A stretch of DNA of 64,000 nt from Bacillota bacterium. GTDB lineage: Bacteria > Bacillota > Clostridia > Lachnospirales > Lachnospiraceae. The stretch lies in NCBI GenBank assembly GCA_023423045.1, contig JAFAGA010000028.1, positions 17,110 to 81,109 on the forward strand, given 5' to 3'. The position numbers and the translations under genes are program-made. The notes beneath the pieces are model-generated. The model was not told where the DNA came from. It searched no databases and saw only the letters and a program-made list of their open reading frames with translations. Positions 8,906 through 17,537 of the stretch are shown here, one piece after another (the first letter of the stretch is position 1; the number at the start of each line of letters is the position of its first letter).

Positions 8906-9385
8906 ATGCTTCAGGATGAATATATCAGCTTTACCATTGAGAGACAAAAGCATATCGCACTGATTGCCCACGACAGTAAGAAGATGGAGTTAGTGGAGTG
9001 GGTGGAATCGAATAAGGATATCTTAAAAAATCATTTTCTATGCGGTACCGGCACCACTGCGCGTATGATTGCAGATAAAACGGAGCTGCCGGTAAAAGGG
9101 TACAACAGCGGTCCTCTGGGCGGAGATCAGCAGATTGGCTCCAGAATTGTGGAGGGTAATATCGATTTTGTAGTCTTCTTCTGGGATCCCTTAGAATCCC
9201 AGCCCCATGATCCGGATGTGAAGGCCCTGCTGCGTATCTGTGCGGTATATGATATTCCTGTAGCCAATAACAAGGCGACGGCAGATTTCATGATCACTTC
9301 CAGATACATGAATGAGGAATATGAACGAAAGGTGCTCAACTATAATGCCATAATTCAGCGCCGCATTAAGGAATTAAGTCAATAA
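8906..9385 (+). CDS. mgsA: Methylglyoxal synthase
   Basis: A 159-residue enzyme converting dihydroxyacetone phosphate to methylglyoxal and phosphate, the glycolytic bypass that relieves phosphosugar stress. Diagnostic motifs are HIALIAHDSKK, the phosphate-binding LCGTGTTARMI, SGPLGGDQQIGSRI, the catalytic-Asp region FFWDPLESQPHDPDVKALLR and PVANNKATADFMI. The start at 8906 is chosen for its GAGAGGAAAG ribosome-binding site; in-frame upstream ATGs at 8849 and 8882 would add a non-conserved leader. Length equals the family norm. It converges with the LysR gene over a shared terminator. Confidence 0.95.
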   Translation: MLQDEYISFTIERQKHIALIAHDSKKMELVEWVESNKDILKNHFLCGTGTTARMIADKTELPVKGYNSGPLGGDQQIGSRIVEGNIDFVVFFWDPLESQPHDPDVKALLRICAVYDIPVANNKATADFMITSRYMNEEYERKVLNYNAIIQRRIKELSQ

Positions 9386-9410
9386 GAGTATTTATACAGC
9401 AATAAAAGAT

Positions 9411-9458
9411 ACAGCCCGAATCCCCGCAGATGGTGCACCTTGCGGCGATTCGGGCTGT
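9411..9458. terminator. Bidirectional hairpin between mgsA and the LysR gene
   Basis: ACAGCCCGAAT pairs with ATTCGGGCTGT, and an inner CCGCA/TGCGG stem follows. It sits between two convergent genes and is followed by TTTGCTT on the plus strand. Confidence 0.75.
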
Positions 9459-9492
9459 TTGCTTCAGCACTTCATTATTTAGCGTACTCAAG

Positions 9493-10383
9493 TCATGCTG
9501 GAAAAGAAAGCTCTGTCAGGCTGTCGATAAAATACTGGGCGGCATCGGATAACGGAATATCCGTATTATGAGCAGCTACCAGTCTGCGGGAAGGGATCTC
9601 CCGATCCGTATGAATCACAGCCAGCTCGCTGAGTTCCTTAACACAGAAATCAGGAAGAAAGGCGATTCCAAGACCTATTTTTGCAAGGTCAATGAGCAGA
9701 TCATTGCTGCTGAGTTCAATGGCGGGAACCAGATCCAGAGAATTCTCTAAGAAGAGATTATGCAGGAACATACTGGTGGTGGAACGCTTATCCAGCATCA
9801 GAATCGGATACTGCTGCAGCTCTGCCAGCCCGATGGGTCGGTCGGTCAAAGGAAAAGCCTCCGGGTTGGCGATAAAAATATCACGAAATTCCTTCACAGG
9901 AAGGATTTGCATCATATTATTCAGAGCGGAGTTGGGGGAGTTGGTTACGATGACATCCACATCATTACGCTCCAGCAGCTTGGCGCACTGCAAAGAGGTG
10001 GCATTGGTGACCTTGATATGAATATTCGGATATTTCTTATGGAAATTATTCAGGTAGGGTACCAGATAGTAGCGGCAGATGGTATCGCTTGCTCCGATTC
10101 TTAGCTGGACACCGCTCTTGGGATCGGTACAGAGCTGGTTCTCCCCACGGCTGATGAGATTAATGGCAGGCTCGACATGCTTTAATAACAGTTCCCCCTC
10201 CTTGGTTAACGCTACCCGCTTGGTACTGCGGATAAAGAGGGTTTGGTTCAGGCGCTTCTCCAGGGTCTTGATGGACTGGCTTACAGCGGACTGGGAGATA
10301 TAGAGGGTTTCCGCGGCCTCAGAAAAGCTCAGGCTCTTTGCTACTTGATAAAATACCTTGTACAGTTCATAATTAATATCCAT
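9493..10383 (-). CDS. LysR-family transcriptional regulator
   Basis: A 296-residue regulator with an N-terminal winged helix-turn-helix (residues ~1-60; FSEAAETLYISQSAVSQSIK and LEKRLNQTLF) and a periplasmic-binding-like effector domain (~90-290). The start at 10383 follows a GGAGG in the minus-strand leader; a longer frame from 10476 lacks this and would prepend a non-conserved stretch. It is divergent from purL, 190 bp away, so it may act on purL or on itself; the effector is unknown. The HTH residues are canonical and the length is normal. Confidence 0.9.
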   Translation of the reverse strand: MDINYELYKVFYQVAKSLSFSEAAETLYISQSAVSQSIKTLEKRLNQTLFIRSTKRVALTKEGELLLKHVEPAINLISRGENQLCTDPKSGVQLRIGASDTICRYYLVPYLNNFHKKYPNIHIKVTNATSLQCAKLLERNDVDVIVTNSPNSALNNMMQILPVKEFRDIFIANPEAFPLTDRPIGLAELQQYPILMLDKRSTTSMFLHNLFLENSLDLVPAIELSSNDLLIDLAKIGLGIAFLPDFCVKELSELAVIHTDREIPSRRLVAAHNTDIPLSDAAQYFIDSLTELSFPA

Positions 10384-10485
10384 GGTTTTTTCCTCCGAAT
10401 TAGGGTGTTCCGTGTTAGTATTTTGAATGCTTTCGGCAGTCAGCTTCATTAGCAAACCTAATAAAAGGATTAACATATATTAATT

Positions 10486-10513
10486 TTGATTATAAGTCAT
10501 GTTATGCTATAAT
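10486..10513 (+). promoter_or_regulatory. Extended -10 promoter of purL
   Basis: TTGATT (10486-10491), 16 bp, then TGCTATAAT with the -10 hexamer at 10508-10513. The untranslated leader of ~55 nt shows no guanine or PRPP riboswitch signature that I can recognise. Confidence 0.7.
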
Positions 10514-10575
10514 GCAAGAGAATGATTAGCCATAGGGAGTCATCCCGATAGGATTGCGATAGAATGGGGGTTTTT

Positions 10576-13500
10576 ATGAATAACGTAAGAAGAATTTATG
10601 TGGAAAAAAAGACACCATATGCGGTAAGAGCAGAAGAATTGAGAACGGAGCTGCGGAGCTATCTGGGGATCAGAGAGCCCCTGGCGGTCCGTGTTTTAAT
10701 CCGCTATGATATAGAAAATGTCAGCGAAGGGACTTACCGGGGTTCCCTGGGAACGGTTTTCTGTGAGCCTCCCTTGGATATGCTGTATGAGGAACGTTTC
10801 CCTTCCGGTGGTGGGGACCGGATTTTTACCGTGGAATATCTTCCGGGGCAATTTGATCAAAGGGCGGATTCTGCGCAGCAGTGTGTGAAGCTGCTGAATG
10901 AGAAGGAGGAACCGGTAATTCGTTCGGCCACCACCTATGTCCTGTCCGGTGAATTGTCCCAGGAAGAGTTTGAGCGCATTAAGGGCTATTGCATCAATCC
11001 GGTGGATTCCAGGGAGGCGGAGGAAAGCAAGCCTGAGACCCTGGTAGTACAGTTTATGGAGCCGGAGGACGTCATAATTTTGGAGGGCTTTGCGCAGCTG
11101 GAAGAAGAGAAGTTGCAGGAACTGTACGAAAGCCTGAATTTAGCTATGACTTTCCGGGATTTTAAGCATATACAGAATTATTTTCGTGGGGATGAAATGA
11201 GGGATCCCTCTATGACGGAGATACGTGTGCTGGACACCTATTGGTCCGATCACTGCCGCCATACTACCTTTTTGACGGAACTGAAGGAAATTCATATTGA
11301 GGAAGGATATTACACGGAGCCGATCCGGGCGGCCTATCTCAGCTATCTTGGAGAAAGAGAGAAGCTGTATGCCGGCAGGGAGGACAAATACATCTCCCTG
11401 ATGGATCTGGCACTGGTGGCGATGAAAAAGCTGAGGGCGGACGGCAAATTGGAGGATATGGAGATATCCGACGAAATCAACGCCTGCTCCATCATCGTTC
11501 CGGTAGAAATTGACGGAAGGACGGAGGAATGGCTGGTATTCTTTAAGAATGAAACCCATAACCATCCGACGGAAATTGAACCTTTCGGCGGCGCGGCAAC
11601 CTGTCTGGGCGGCGCGATCCGGGATCCTTTATCCGGCAGGGGATATGTCTATCAGGCAATGCGTGTGACAGGAGCGGCGGACCCCACGATTCCGGTTAAG
11701 GATACTATGAAGGGTAAGCTGGCCCAGAGGAAGATTTGCACCGGTGCGGCGGCAGGCTATAGCTCTTACGGCAATCAGATTGGTCTTGCAACCGGTCTTG
11801 TGGATGAGGTCTATCATCCGAATTATGTGGCCAAACGGCTGGAAATTGGTGCCGTGATGGGTGCGGCACCGCGCAGGAATGTGATCCGCGAAAATTCCGA
11901 TCCCGGGGACGCTATCATATTGATGGGAGGAAGAACAGGGCGTGACGGCTGCGGCGGCGCTACCGGTTCCTCCAAAAGCCACACCACCGAATCGATTGAG
12001 ACCTGCGGAGCGGAGGTTCAAAAAGGGAATGCTCCGACGGAGCGTAAGCTTCAGCGTCTGTTTCGCAGGGAAGAGGTGAGCAGGCTGATTAAAAAATGCA
12101 ATGATTTCGGAGCAGGCGGTGTGTCGGTTGCCATCGGAGAGCTGGCGGCCGGACTGCGGATTGAGCTGGACAGGGTACCCAAAAAATATACCGGACTGGA
12201 CGGAACGGAATTGGCCATTTCCGAGTCCCAGGAAAGAATGGCGGTTGTGGTTGATCCTAAGGACATTGACAAGATGCTTGCCTTTGCGGAGGAAGAGAAT
12301 CTGGAGGCGGTGGTAGTTGCAACGGTGACGGAAAGCCCGCGTCTGGTTATGAGCTGGAGGGGCAGGGAGATTGTGAATATCTCCAGAGCATTTTTGGATA
12401 CCAATGGTGCGCACCAGGAGGCCAGTGCTTCTGTGAGCATTCCTTCCAGGGAGGGCAGTTATTTATCCAAGGGCACCTTAGATTTGACGGGGAATGTCAG
12501 GGAAGATTGGCTGCATACTCTGTCGGATTTGAATGTCTGCTCCAGAAAAGGACTGGTGGAGATGTTCGACAGCTCTATCGGAGCAGGGACCGTAACGATG
12601 CCCTATGGCGGAAAATATCAGCTGTCTCCGATTCAGACCATGACAGCAAAGCTGCCGGTGCTTCAGGGAAATTGTGATACCCTGTCCATGATGAGCTATG
12701 GCTTTGATCCCTATCTGTCCAGCTGGTCGCCGTTTCACGGATCCGTATATGCGGTAATCTCCTCGGTAGCTAAGATAGTGGCGGCAGGAGGGGATCATAC
12801 GGGTATTCGTTTTACCTTTCAGGAGTTCTTTCGGAGGCTGGGAGAGGATCCGAAGCGTTGGGGAGAACCGCTGGCAGCGCTTTTGGGTGCCTATGATGCT
12901 CAAGTTAAGCTGGGGCTTCCCTCCATCGGCGGCAAGGATAGTATGTCCGGCAGCTTTAATGAAATCGATGTGCCTCCGACCCTGGTTTCGTTTGCGGTGG
13001 ATATTGCAAAAAGTGGGGATGTTATTACAACAGAGCTGAAGGAAGCGGGAAATGTATTAGTTCAATTTGAGATCCGGAGGGATGGGTATGAGCTTCCGGA
13101 TTATGTTCAGACAGCAGGGCTCTATGGTAGAATCACGAAGCTGATGAGAACCGGCAAGATATATTCCGCTTATGCTACGGGCTTTGGCGGCATTGCGGAG
13201 GCCCTCAGCAAGATGGCCTTTGGCAATATGCTGGGAGTACAGCTTAGGGAGCAGCTTTCCGAAGAGGAATTGTTCCGCCCGGGCTATGGACATATCATAG
13301 CCGAGGTTTCGGAAGAAACTGCAAAAGCGCTGGAAAGTCTGGGATTCACGCAGGAGGAATTCAGGTGTCTGGGAACGGTAACACAGGAACAGGAATTTAG
13401 TTACGGTGATACGAAGATTACCTTATCGGAAGCACTGGAGGCCTGGACCGGCACTCTGGAGAAGGTGTATCCCACCCGTTCCCGGGTGGTGCAGCAAAAG

Positions 13501-14358
13501 CTGGAGAGTAGTTTATATGATGGGAAGAAGATATATCTGTCCCGGAACAAGGTGGCAAAGCCGAGGGTGTTTATTCCTGTATTTCCAGGAACCAATTGTG
13601 AGTACGATTCCCTGAGGGCCTTTGAGGCTGCGGGAGCAGAAGTGACCACCGCCGTATTCAGGAATTTGTCGGAGGATACGATCCGGGAATCCATAGAGGC
13701 ATTTGCCAGGGGAATTCAGCAGGCGCAGATACTGATGTTTCCCGGCGGCTTCTCTGCCGGAGATGAGCCCGACGGTTCGGGCAAATTCATTGCTACGGCT
13801 TTTCGCAATGAGAGGCTGAAGGATGCGGTGGATCATCTGCTGAATACGCGGGATGGACTGGTGCTTGGTATCTGTAATGGTTTTCAGGCTCTGATTAAGC
13901 TGGGCCTGGTGCCTTACGGGGAGATCACTCCGCAGCAGGAGACTTCCCCTACTCTGACGACCAATCATATCGGGCGGCATATCTCAAAATCAGTTTATAC
14001 CAAGGTGGTCTCAAACAAATCCCCCTGGCTGATGAAAGCGGAGCTGGGGGATGTATATGCGATACCGGCTTCCCACGGAGAGGGGCGTTTTGTAGCGAGC
14101 GAGGAATGGATCAGGACACTGTTCGAGAAGGGGCAGGTGGCGACCCAGTATGTGGATTTGAACGGAAACCCTACGATGGAGGAGGACTACAATCCCAACG
14201 GCTCCTACTATGCCATTGAAGGCATCACCAGCCCGGACGGAAGGGTGCTGGGCAAGATGGCGCACTCCGAGCGCCGTGGCTCCTCTGTGGCCGTTAATAT
14301 TATTGGTAATCAGAATCAGTATATCTTTGAATCCGGTGTGGCGTATTTTAGGGAGTAA
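10576..14358 (+). CDS. purL: Phosphoribosylformylglycinamidine synthase, single chain
   Basis: A 1260-residue FGAM synthase, which converts FGAR, glutamine and ATP to FGAM in purine synthesis. The order is an N-terminal PurS-like region, two AIRS-type halves (ETHNHPTEIEPFGGAATCLG with the catalytic loop; GGKDSMSGSFNE) and a C-terminal class I glutaminase beginning near residue 1000 (VFPGTNCEYDS, MFPGGFSAGDEPDGS, nucleophile Cys in LGICNGFQALIKLG, SHGEGRF). Most Firmicutes split this into PurS, PurQ and PurL; the fused form is usual in Lachnospiraceae and gamma-proteobacteria. The start at 10576 is preferred because GGGGG lies 5 nt before it; ATG 10564 is the alternative. No other pur genes lie nearby. 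Confidence 0.95.
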   Translation: MNNVRRIYVEKKTPYAVRAEELRTELRSYLGIREPLAVRVLIRYDIENVSEGTYRGSLGTVFCEPPLDMLYEERFPSGGGDRIFTVEYLPGQFDQRADSAQQCVKLLNEKEEPVIRSATTYVLSGELSQEEFERIKGYCINPVDSREAEESKPETLVVQFMEPEDVIILEGFAQLEEEKLQELYESLNLAMTFRDFKHIQNYFRGDEMRDPSMTEIRVLDTYWSDHCRHTTFLTELKEIHIEEGYYTEPIRAAYLSYLGEREKLYAGREDKYISLMDLALVAMKKLRADGKLEDMEISDEINACSIIVPVEIDGRTEEWLVFFKNETHNHPTEIEPFGGAATCLGGAIRDPLSGRGYVYQAMRVTGAADPTIPVKDTMKGKLAQRKICTGAAAGYSSYGNQIGLATGLVDEVYHPNYVAKRLEIGAVMGAAPRRNVIRENSDPGDAIILMGGRTGRDGCGGATGSSKSHTTESIETCGAEVQKGNAPTERKLQRLFRREEVSRLIKKCNDFGAGGVSVAIGELAAGLRIELDRVPKKYTGLDGTELAISESQERMAVVVDPKDIDKMLAFAEEENLEAVVVATVTESPRLVMSWRGREIVNISRAFLDTNGAHQEASASVSIPSREGSYLSKGTLDLTGNVREDWLHTLSDLNVCSRKGLVEMFDSSIGAGTVTMPYGGKYQLSPIQTMTAKLPVLQGNCDTLSMMSYGFDPYLSSWSPFHGSVYAVISSVAKIVAAGGDHTGIRFTFQEFFRRLGEDPKRWGEPLAALLGAYDAQVKLGLPSIGGKDSMSGSFNEIDVPPTLVSFAVDIAKSGDVITTELKEAGNVLVQFEIRRDGYELPDYVQTAGLYGRITKLMRTGKIYSAYATGFGGIAEALSKMAFGNMLGVQLREQLSEEELFRPGYGHIIAEVSEETAKALESLGFTQEEFRCLGTVTQEQEFSYGDTKITLSEALEAWTGTLEKVYPTRSRVVQQKLESSLYDGKKIYLSRNKVAKPRVFIPVFPGTNCEYDSLRAFEAAGAEVTTAVFRNLSEDTIRESIEAFARGIQQAQILMFPGGFSAGDEPDGSGKFIATAFRNERLKDAVDHLLNTRDGLVLGICNGFQALIKLGLVPYGEITPQQETSPTLTTNHIGRHISKSVYTKVVSNKSPWLMKAELGDVYAIPASHGEGRFVASEEWIRTLFEKGQVATQYVDLNGNPTMEEDYNPNGSYYAIEGITSPDGRVLGKMAHSERRGSSVAVNIIGNQNQYIFESGVAYFRE

Positions 14359-14401
14359 ACATTGATATCCCGAGGCTGAAATAGATTGAATTATATTGGT
14401 C

Positions 14402-14426
14402 AAATCCCCTCGTTTGAGGGGATTTT
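14402..14426 (+). terminator. Terminator after purL
   Basis: AAATCCCCTC, loop GTTT, GAGGGGATTTT: a 10-bp stem ending in a T run, 44 nt after the purL stop. Confidence 0.85.
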
Positions 14427-14448
14427 CAATGGGAAATATTAATAAAAA

Positions 14449-14483
14449 ACAGAACCTTCGCACAATACGGCGAAGGTTCTGTT
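14449..14483 (-). terminator. Terminator of the minus-strand ECF sigma operon
   Basis: A 14-bp stem (AACAGAACCTTCGC with GCGAAGGTTCTGTT, 14449-14462 and 14470-14483), followed on the minus strand by a run of Ts (14444-14450). It closes the operon running from the sigma factor to the 100-residue membrane protein. Confidence 0.85.
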
Positions 14484-14542
14484 ACAAATGTGGGGTAGTT
14501 GGCTGATTAAACAACGAGAAGCGGTAAGCTGCTCCTCTTATG

Positions 14543-14845
14543 TTAATAAAAGTTGATATGACGGTAGGCTGTATTGATGCAGAAATCCACGATTGCCATA
14601 CCCATGGCAAAGAAGGTCAGCAGGATAATCAATACGAAGGCCGTTTTGTCATAAACTAATTTATCCTGTTGTCTGAAGTTCGCAATCAGGATCTCTCCTC
14701 CAAGGAAGAGAAAGAGAAGGGGCCAGAGCCGGAATATCAGGTCGTAGGTCATTCCCGGTATGAATAACCGAAGCAGAAAGAGAACGCCGAAGATAATCAG
14801 CATGCCGCCCAGGGTGATGGTACCTACTCGATGAGTCTTTGTCAT
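14543..14845 (-). CDS. Small membrane protein, LiaF/DUF5668-like
   Basis: A 100-residue protein with three hydrophobic segments (about 12-32, 38-56 and 66-88) and the pattern TLGGMLIIFGVLFLL...LWPLLFLFLGGEIL, like the membrane domain of LiaF / DUF5668 proteins that accompany envelope-stress regulators. It is the last gene of the ECF operon; its ATG shares one base with the preceding stop (TAATG), so it is translationally coupled. The function is unknown; a modulatory role in envelope stress is inferred from context only. Confidence 0.7.
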   Translation of the reverse strand: MTKTHRVGTITLGGMLIIFGVLFLLRLFIPGMTYDLIFRLWPLLFLFLGGEILIANFRQQDKLVYDKTAFVLIILLTFFAMGMAIVDFCINTAYRHINFY

Positions 14846-15405
14846 TATTGCAGCCCTCCTTTATCTTCAAGAAAATTATCCTTGTCGAGGGAATCCAGGT
14901 CCTGCTTTTTGCCGCGGATAAGATAGACACCGAAGGCGATGATGGCACATGCCACAAAAAGCTGAGGAATGAGTTGGCCGAGCCGATACAGGATGGAGAA
15001 GGAGACGGAAGGGAATATCGTGGTAATGAGGTCAATAAAGTTATTCCACAGGATACCGAGCCCGATGATAATTAATGCGATGGCCAAAACATAGCGGTAT
15101 TTTGTCTGGATCTCCTTTGCTTTTTCCTTGGCATATTCGGGAAGAATGATGAAATCGTCCTCCTGGGCATAGAACTCGTCATCCGGCATGGACCTCAGAT
15201 TATGAGTATCAAAAAATGCATAGAACCAGATGATCGGCATCAGGAACATCAGCGGGCCAAGCCCTAACCAACTGGATAAAAATATGGTTAGGAAGAAGAG
15301 GGCCATTAAACTGCTGCCCCGCCTCATAAAGCCCATATACATCTGGCCCGCGCCCGGCAGCAGGGAAAAACAAAAGGTTAAAAAGCTACTTTTCTTTCTG
15401 ATCAT
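14845..15405 (-). CDS. Membrane protein of the ECF operon
   Basis: A 186-residue protein. The first ~70 residues (SLLPGAGQMYMGFMRRGSSL, then two hydrophobic segments) resemble TM2-domain-like small membrane modules. A charged stretch follows (about 75-100), then two more membrane segments (~103-122 and ~133-160) and an acidic C-terminal tail. It overlaps the anti-sigma gene by 20 nt and couples to the next gene. I cannot assign a function; it may take part in the same envelope response as the sigma/anti-sigma pair. Confidence 0.65.
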   Translation of the reverse strand: MIRKKSSFLTFCFSLLPGAGQMYMGFMRRGSSLMALFFLTIFLSSWLGLGPLMFLMPIIWFYAFFDTHNLRSMPDDEFYAQEDDFIILPEYAKEKAKEIQTKYRYVLAIALIIIGLGILWNNFIDLITTIFPSVSFSILYRLGQLIPQLFVACAIIAFGVYLIRGKKQDLDSLDKDNFLEDKGGLQ

Positions 15406-15925
15406 AATCAGTTACCTCCATTTTGATAATGTTATTGGAGAAGTCCAACATATTCCTACTGATGTTATTCATTCTGTCCCTGATGGTATCCGTTAAGGAA
15501 ACACGGTCTTCTTTTACTGTTTTTGACGGTCTGTAATTCTCCGGATCGGAGATGATGCTGGAGAAATTCATACTCATGAGCAATAAGGCGATGGCAGCGA
15601 TGGCAGCGGTTCCTACCTTGAGACTGTAAAGGAACAGTTGCAGCTGTTTTGACGCCTCTCTTGATTTTATGGCAATTTGTACCTCGGGCCTTTTGGCAGC
15701 CTTCAGGATGTTTTCTTTCATATTGCGCGGAGCAGGGATGATTTCATCGGCCATACAGGTTGCCAGTAACTCGGAGCAATAATTGCAGGAGCATAAATGC
15801 TCTAAAAAAGCTTCCTGTTCCCCGGCAGTCATGGAGTCCCTGGAAAATGCGGTGAGTTCTTCCTGTGAGACATGTCTCGCGTTGGACAAGTGTGTTCCGT
15901 AGGTCACATCTGGCTTGCTACTCAT
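15386..15925 (-). CDS. Anti-sigma factor with zinc-finger-type N-terminus
   Basis: A 179-residue protein. The N-terminal half has the anti-sigma zinc-binding pattern (His in LSNARHVSQEEL, then a HLCSCNYCSELL knuckle; about residues 18-56). A single membrane segment follows near residues 103-122 (VGTAAIAAIALLLMSMNF), with ~55 residues outside. It overlaps the ECF sigma gene by 8 nt. By family knowledge it holds the sigma factor at the membrane until an envelope signal releases it. The extracytoplasmic part is short and has no sensor domain I recognise. Confidence 0.85.
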   Translation of the reverse strand: MSSKPDVTYGTHLSNARHVSQEELTAFSRDSMTAGEQEAFLEHLCSCNYCSELLATCMADEIIPAPRNMKENILKAAKRPEVQIAIKSREASKQLQLFLYSLKVGTAAIAAIALLLMSMNFSSIISDPENYRPSKTVKEDRVSLTDTIRDRMNNISRNMLDFSNNIIKMEVTDYDQKEK

Positions 15926-16433
15926 TGATCAATTCCCCTTTCCGGTATGTTTTTTGTAACATTGCCCTGGCCCGGTAAATCTGGGTCTGGACGGTTTTCA
16001 AATTCTTGCCGGTGTTGGCCGCTATCTCAGCAGCCGTCAGCTCCCGGTAAAAATAATCGAATGCTATTTCTCGATACGGTGATTTCAAGCTGTTACATCG
16101 CTCGGATAATTGCCGCTTTACCTCAAGCGCGAGAACACTATCCTCGGGAGAAGGTTCCTTATCCTTCTGTGTGAGGAAATAATCTTCCTCTGTGGGGATG
16201 CTGCGGTGCTCGGCCCGTTTGATAAAATCCAGGCATTTGTTGGTGGCAATACGGCAAAGCCAGGCTTTCTCATATTGCCGGTCGAAGGTGGGCAAATGCT
16301 TATAGGCGGAAAGGAAGGTTTCCTGGGCGAGGTCCTCTGCATCAAAATAATTTTTCACGATCTTATAACAGATCGAGAATATTAAGTTTTGATAGGTATC
16401 GATGAGATACCCATAATATTGCTCGGTATTAAT
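15918..16433 (-). CDS. ECF sigma factor, probable AUU start
   Basis: A sigma-70 family protein of ~171 residues. Region 2 reads IFSICYKIVKNYFDAEDLAQ and ETFLSAYKHLPTF; region 4 reads AFDYFYRELTAAEIAANTGK and KTVQTQIYRARAML. The first ATG/GTG-type codon in frame is GTG at 16358, which would cut away the first helix of region 2 and lacks a ribosome-binding site. The frame stays open upstream, encoding a normal ECF N-terminus (NTEQYYGYLIDTYQ), and an AGGGAGG lies 8 nt before an ATT at 16433-16431. I therefore place the start at that ATT. It directs RNA polymerase to an unknown regulon, controlled by the downstream anti-sigma factor. Confidence 0.85.
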   Translation of the reverse strand: MNTEQYYGYLIDTYQNLIFSICYKIVKNYFDAEDLAQETFLSAYKHLPTFDRQYEKAWLCRIATNKCLDFIKRAEHRSIPTEEDYFLTQKDKEPSPEDSVLALEVKRQLSERCNSLKSPYREIAFDYFYRELTAAEIAANTGKNLKTVQTQIYRARAMLQKTYRKGELINE

Positions 16434-16553
16434 TACTTCCGCCTCCCTTCACCCTGCAAATATAATAACGAAAGCCTCCTCAAAATATCTTCAATATTTT
16501 TCGTTTCGTTGAAAAAGATTTTTCCGGTCTTCTGACATAGGGCCTATCAGCAT

Positions 16554-16588
16554 GTCACCGTTCAGCCTGCGAAATTCTGAACGGTAAC
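16554..16588. other. 12-bp inverted repeat in the ECF sigma leader
   Basis: GTCACCGTTCAG (16554-16565) pairs with CTGAACGGTAAC (16577-16588) with one G-U pair. A second weak stem (CTGATAGG/CCTATGTCAG) lies next to it. The 16434-17054 gap (620 bp) holds this structure, the small peptide gene and the promoters of both flanking units. I recognise no known riboswitch. Confidence 0.55.
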
Positions 16589-16631
16589 ACATAGCATCCG
16601 TCCGATGCCTGTACAGAGAAGCTGTGGTATG

Positions 16632-16754
16632 TCACCCCAGTTTGGCCATACACCTTTTAGAGCCCCGCCGAAAAAAAGAGGCGGTCTGGTTGAATAAAAG
16701 CAAGGATAATAAAAATAAAACAGCGATTAGAATTAATTTGAAAAGCTTCTTCAT
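16632..16754 (-). CDS. Small hydrophobic peptide, 40 residues
   Basis: ATG at 16754 is preceded by GGAGGGA at a normal distance. The product starts MKKLFKLILIAVLFLLSLLL, then FNQTASFFRRGSKRC and MAKLG before TGA. It has one membrane-spanning or signal-like helix (residues 3-21) and a basic tail with one cysteine. It lies upstream of the ECF sigma gene on the same strand, separated by the 16554-16588 hairpin. It lacks the Pro/Glu tail of AgrD-type autoinducer precursors. It may be a toxin-like, regulatory or leader peptide; the function is unknown. Confidence 0.5.
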   Translation of the reverse strand: MKKLFKLILIAVLFLLSLLLFNQTASFFRRGSKRCMAKLG

Positions 16755-17054
16755 GGGTTCCCTCCATTCATGATGCCGTATCAGGCATCGAAAACAAATT
16801 AGCTGTCCGGCTGTTCACACTGTCTAACAAGCCCGTTCGATTCATGAAAACGAGGAATCCGTATTTTTATCTTCAAAATAAATAAAAATAGTAGAAACCA
16901 TTTCTTTACATTAATTGTTATATCCATTTTATCATAATACATTCCGGGAAAACGGACAATAGCTGTTGATTCGGAGTTCTCTTGCGCTTTCCGGAGTATT
17001 ATGCTAGATTAAAAAAAGAAAAACGGAATCTAGTACATAAGGAATGGTGATAAA

Positions 17055-17519
17055 ATGCTGGAAGTAAAGTTCTATGACCAGGTGGAGGATGAGCTGCTCA
17101 AATTTGCAGTGATCGTATCCAAAATGAATGAGAAATGGGTGTTCTGCAAGCATAAAAAGAGAAATACTTACGAGCTTCCCGGAGGCCATCGGGAGCCAGG
17201 AGAAAACATCATGGATGCAGCGCACCGGGAATTAAAGGAGGAAACCGGTGCACTGGAGTATGAGTTGACTCCGGTATCTGTTTACAGCGTCACAAGAACG
17301 GAGGATGATAAGCCGCAGGATGAGAGCTTTGGTTTGCTTTGTTTTGCAAAGATTCACAGCCTTGGCCCGCTGCCTGCGGCCTATGAGATGGAACGGGTGG
17401 AGCTTATGGATCAGATGCCGGAGGAATGCACCTATCCGCTGATACAGCCGGTATTGCTGGAGAAGGTCAAAAGCTTTCTGGCTGCCCATCGGATGAGCGA
17501 TTCTGGGCAGGACCAATAA
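17055..17519 (+). CDS. NUDIX hydrolase
   Basis: A 154-residue protein with a complete Nudix box at about residues 43-66: GGHREPGENIMDAA then HRELKEETGA, satisfying GX5EX7REUXEEXGU. The family hydrolyses nucleoside diphosphates linked to another group (oxidised dNTPs, ADP-ribose, capped RNA); the substrate cannot be predicted here. A weak GGAATGG precedes the ATG. It converges with the chemoreceptor gene, leaving 18 bp between stops. Confidence 0.9.
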   Translation: MLEVKFYDQVEDELLKFAVIVSKMNEKWVFCKHKKRNTYELPGGHREPGENIMDAAHRELKEETGALEYELTPVSVYSVTRTEDDKPQDESFGLLCFAKIHSLGPLPAAYEMERVELMDQMPEECTYPLIQPVLLEKVKSFLAAHRMSDSGQDQ

Positions 17520-17537
17520 GCGCTGTTTTTCTTCCAA

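Noticed and set aside
10500..10575. Possible purine riboswitch in the purL leader
   Set aside because: The leader is only ~55 nt and lacks the conserved three-way junction pattern of the purine aptamer.
11629..12440. Open minus-strand frames of up to 261 codons inside purL
   Set aside because: They lie wholly antisense to a well-conserved gene and resemble no protein family.
16632..16754. AgrD-type cyclic autoinducer precursor
   Set aside because: The tail lacks the Cys-plus-hydrophobic ring and the acidic Pro-containing recognition tail, and no AgrB gene is near.
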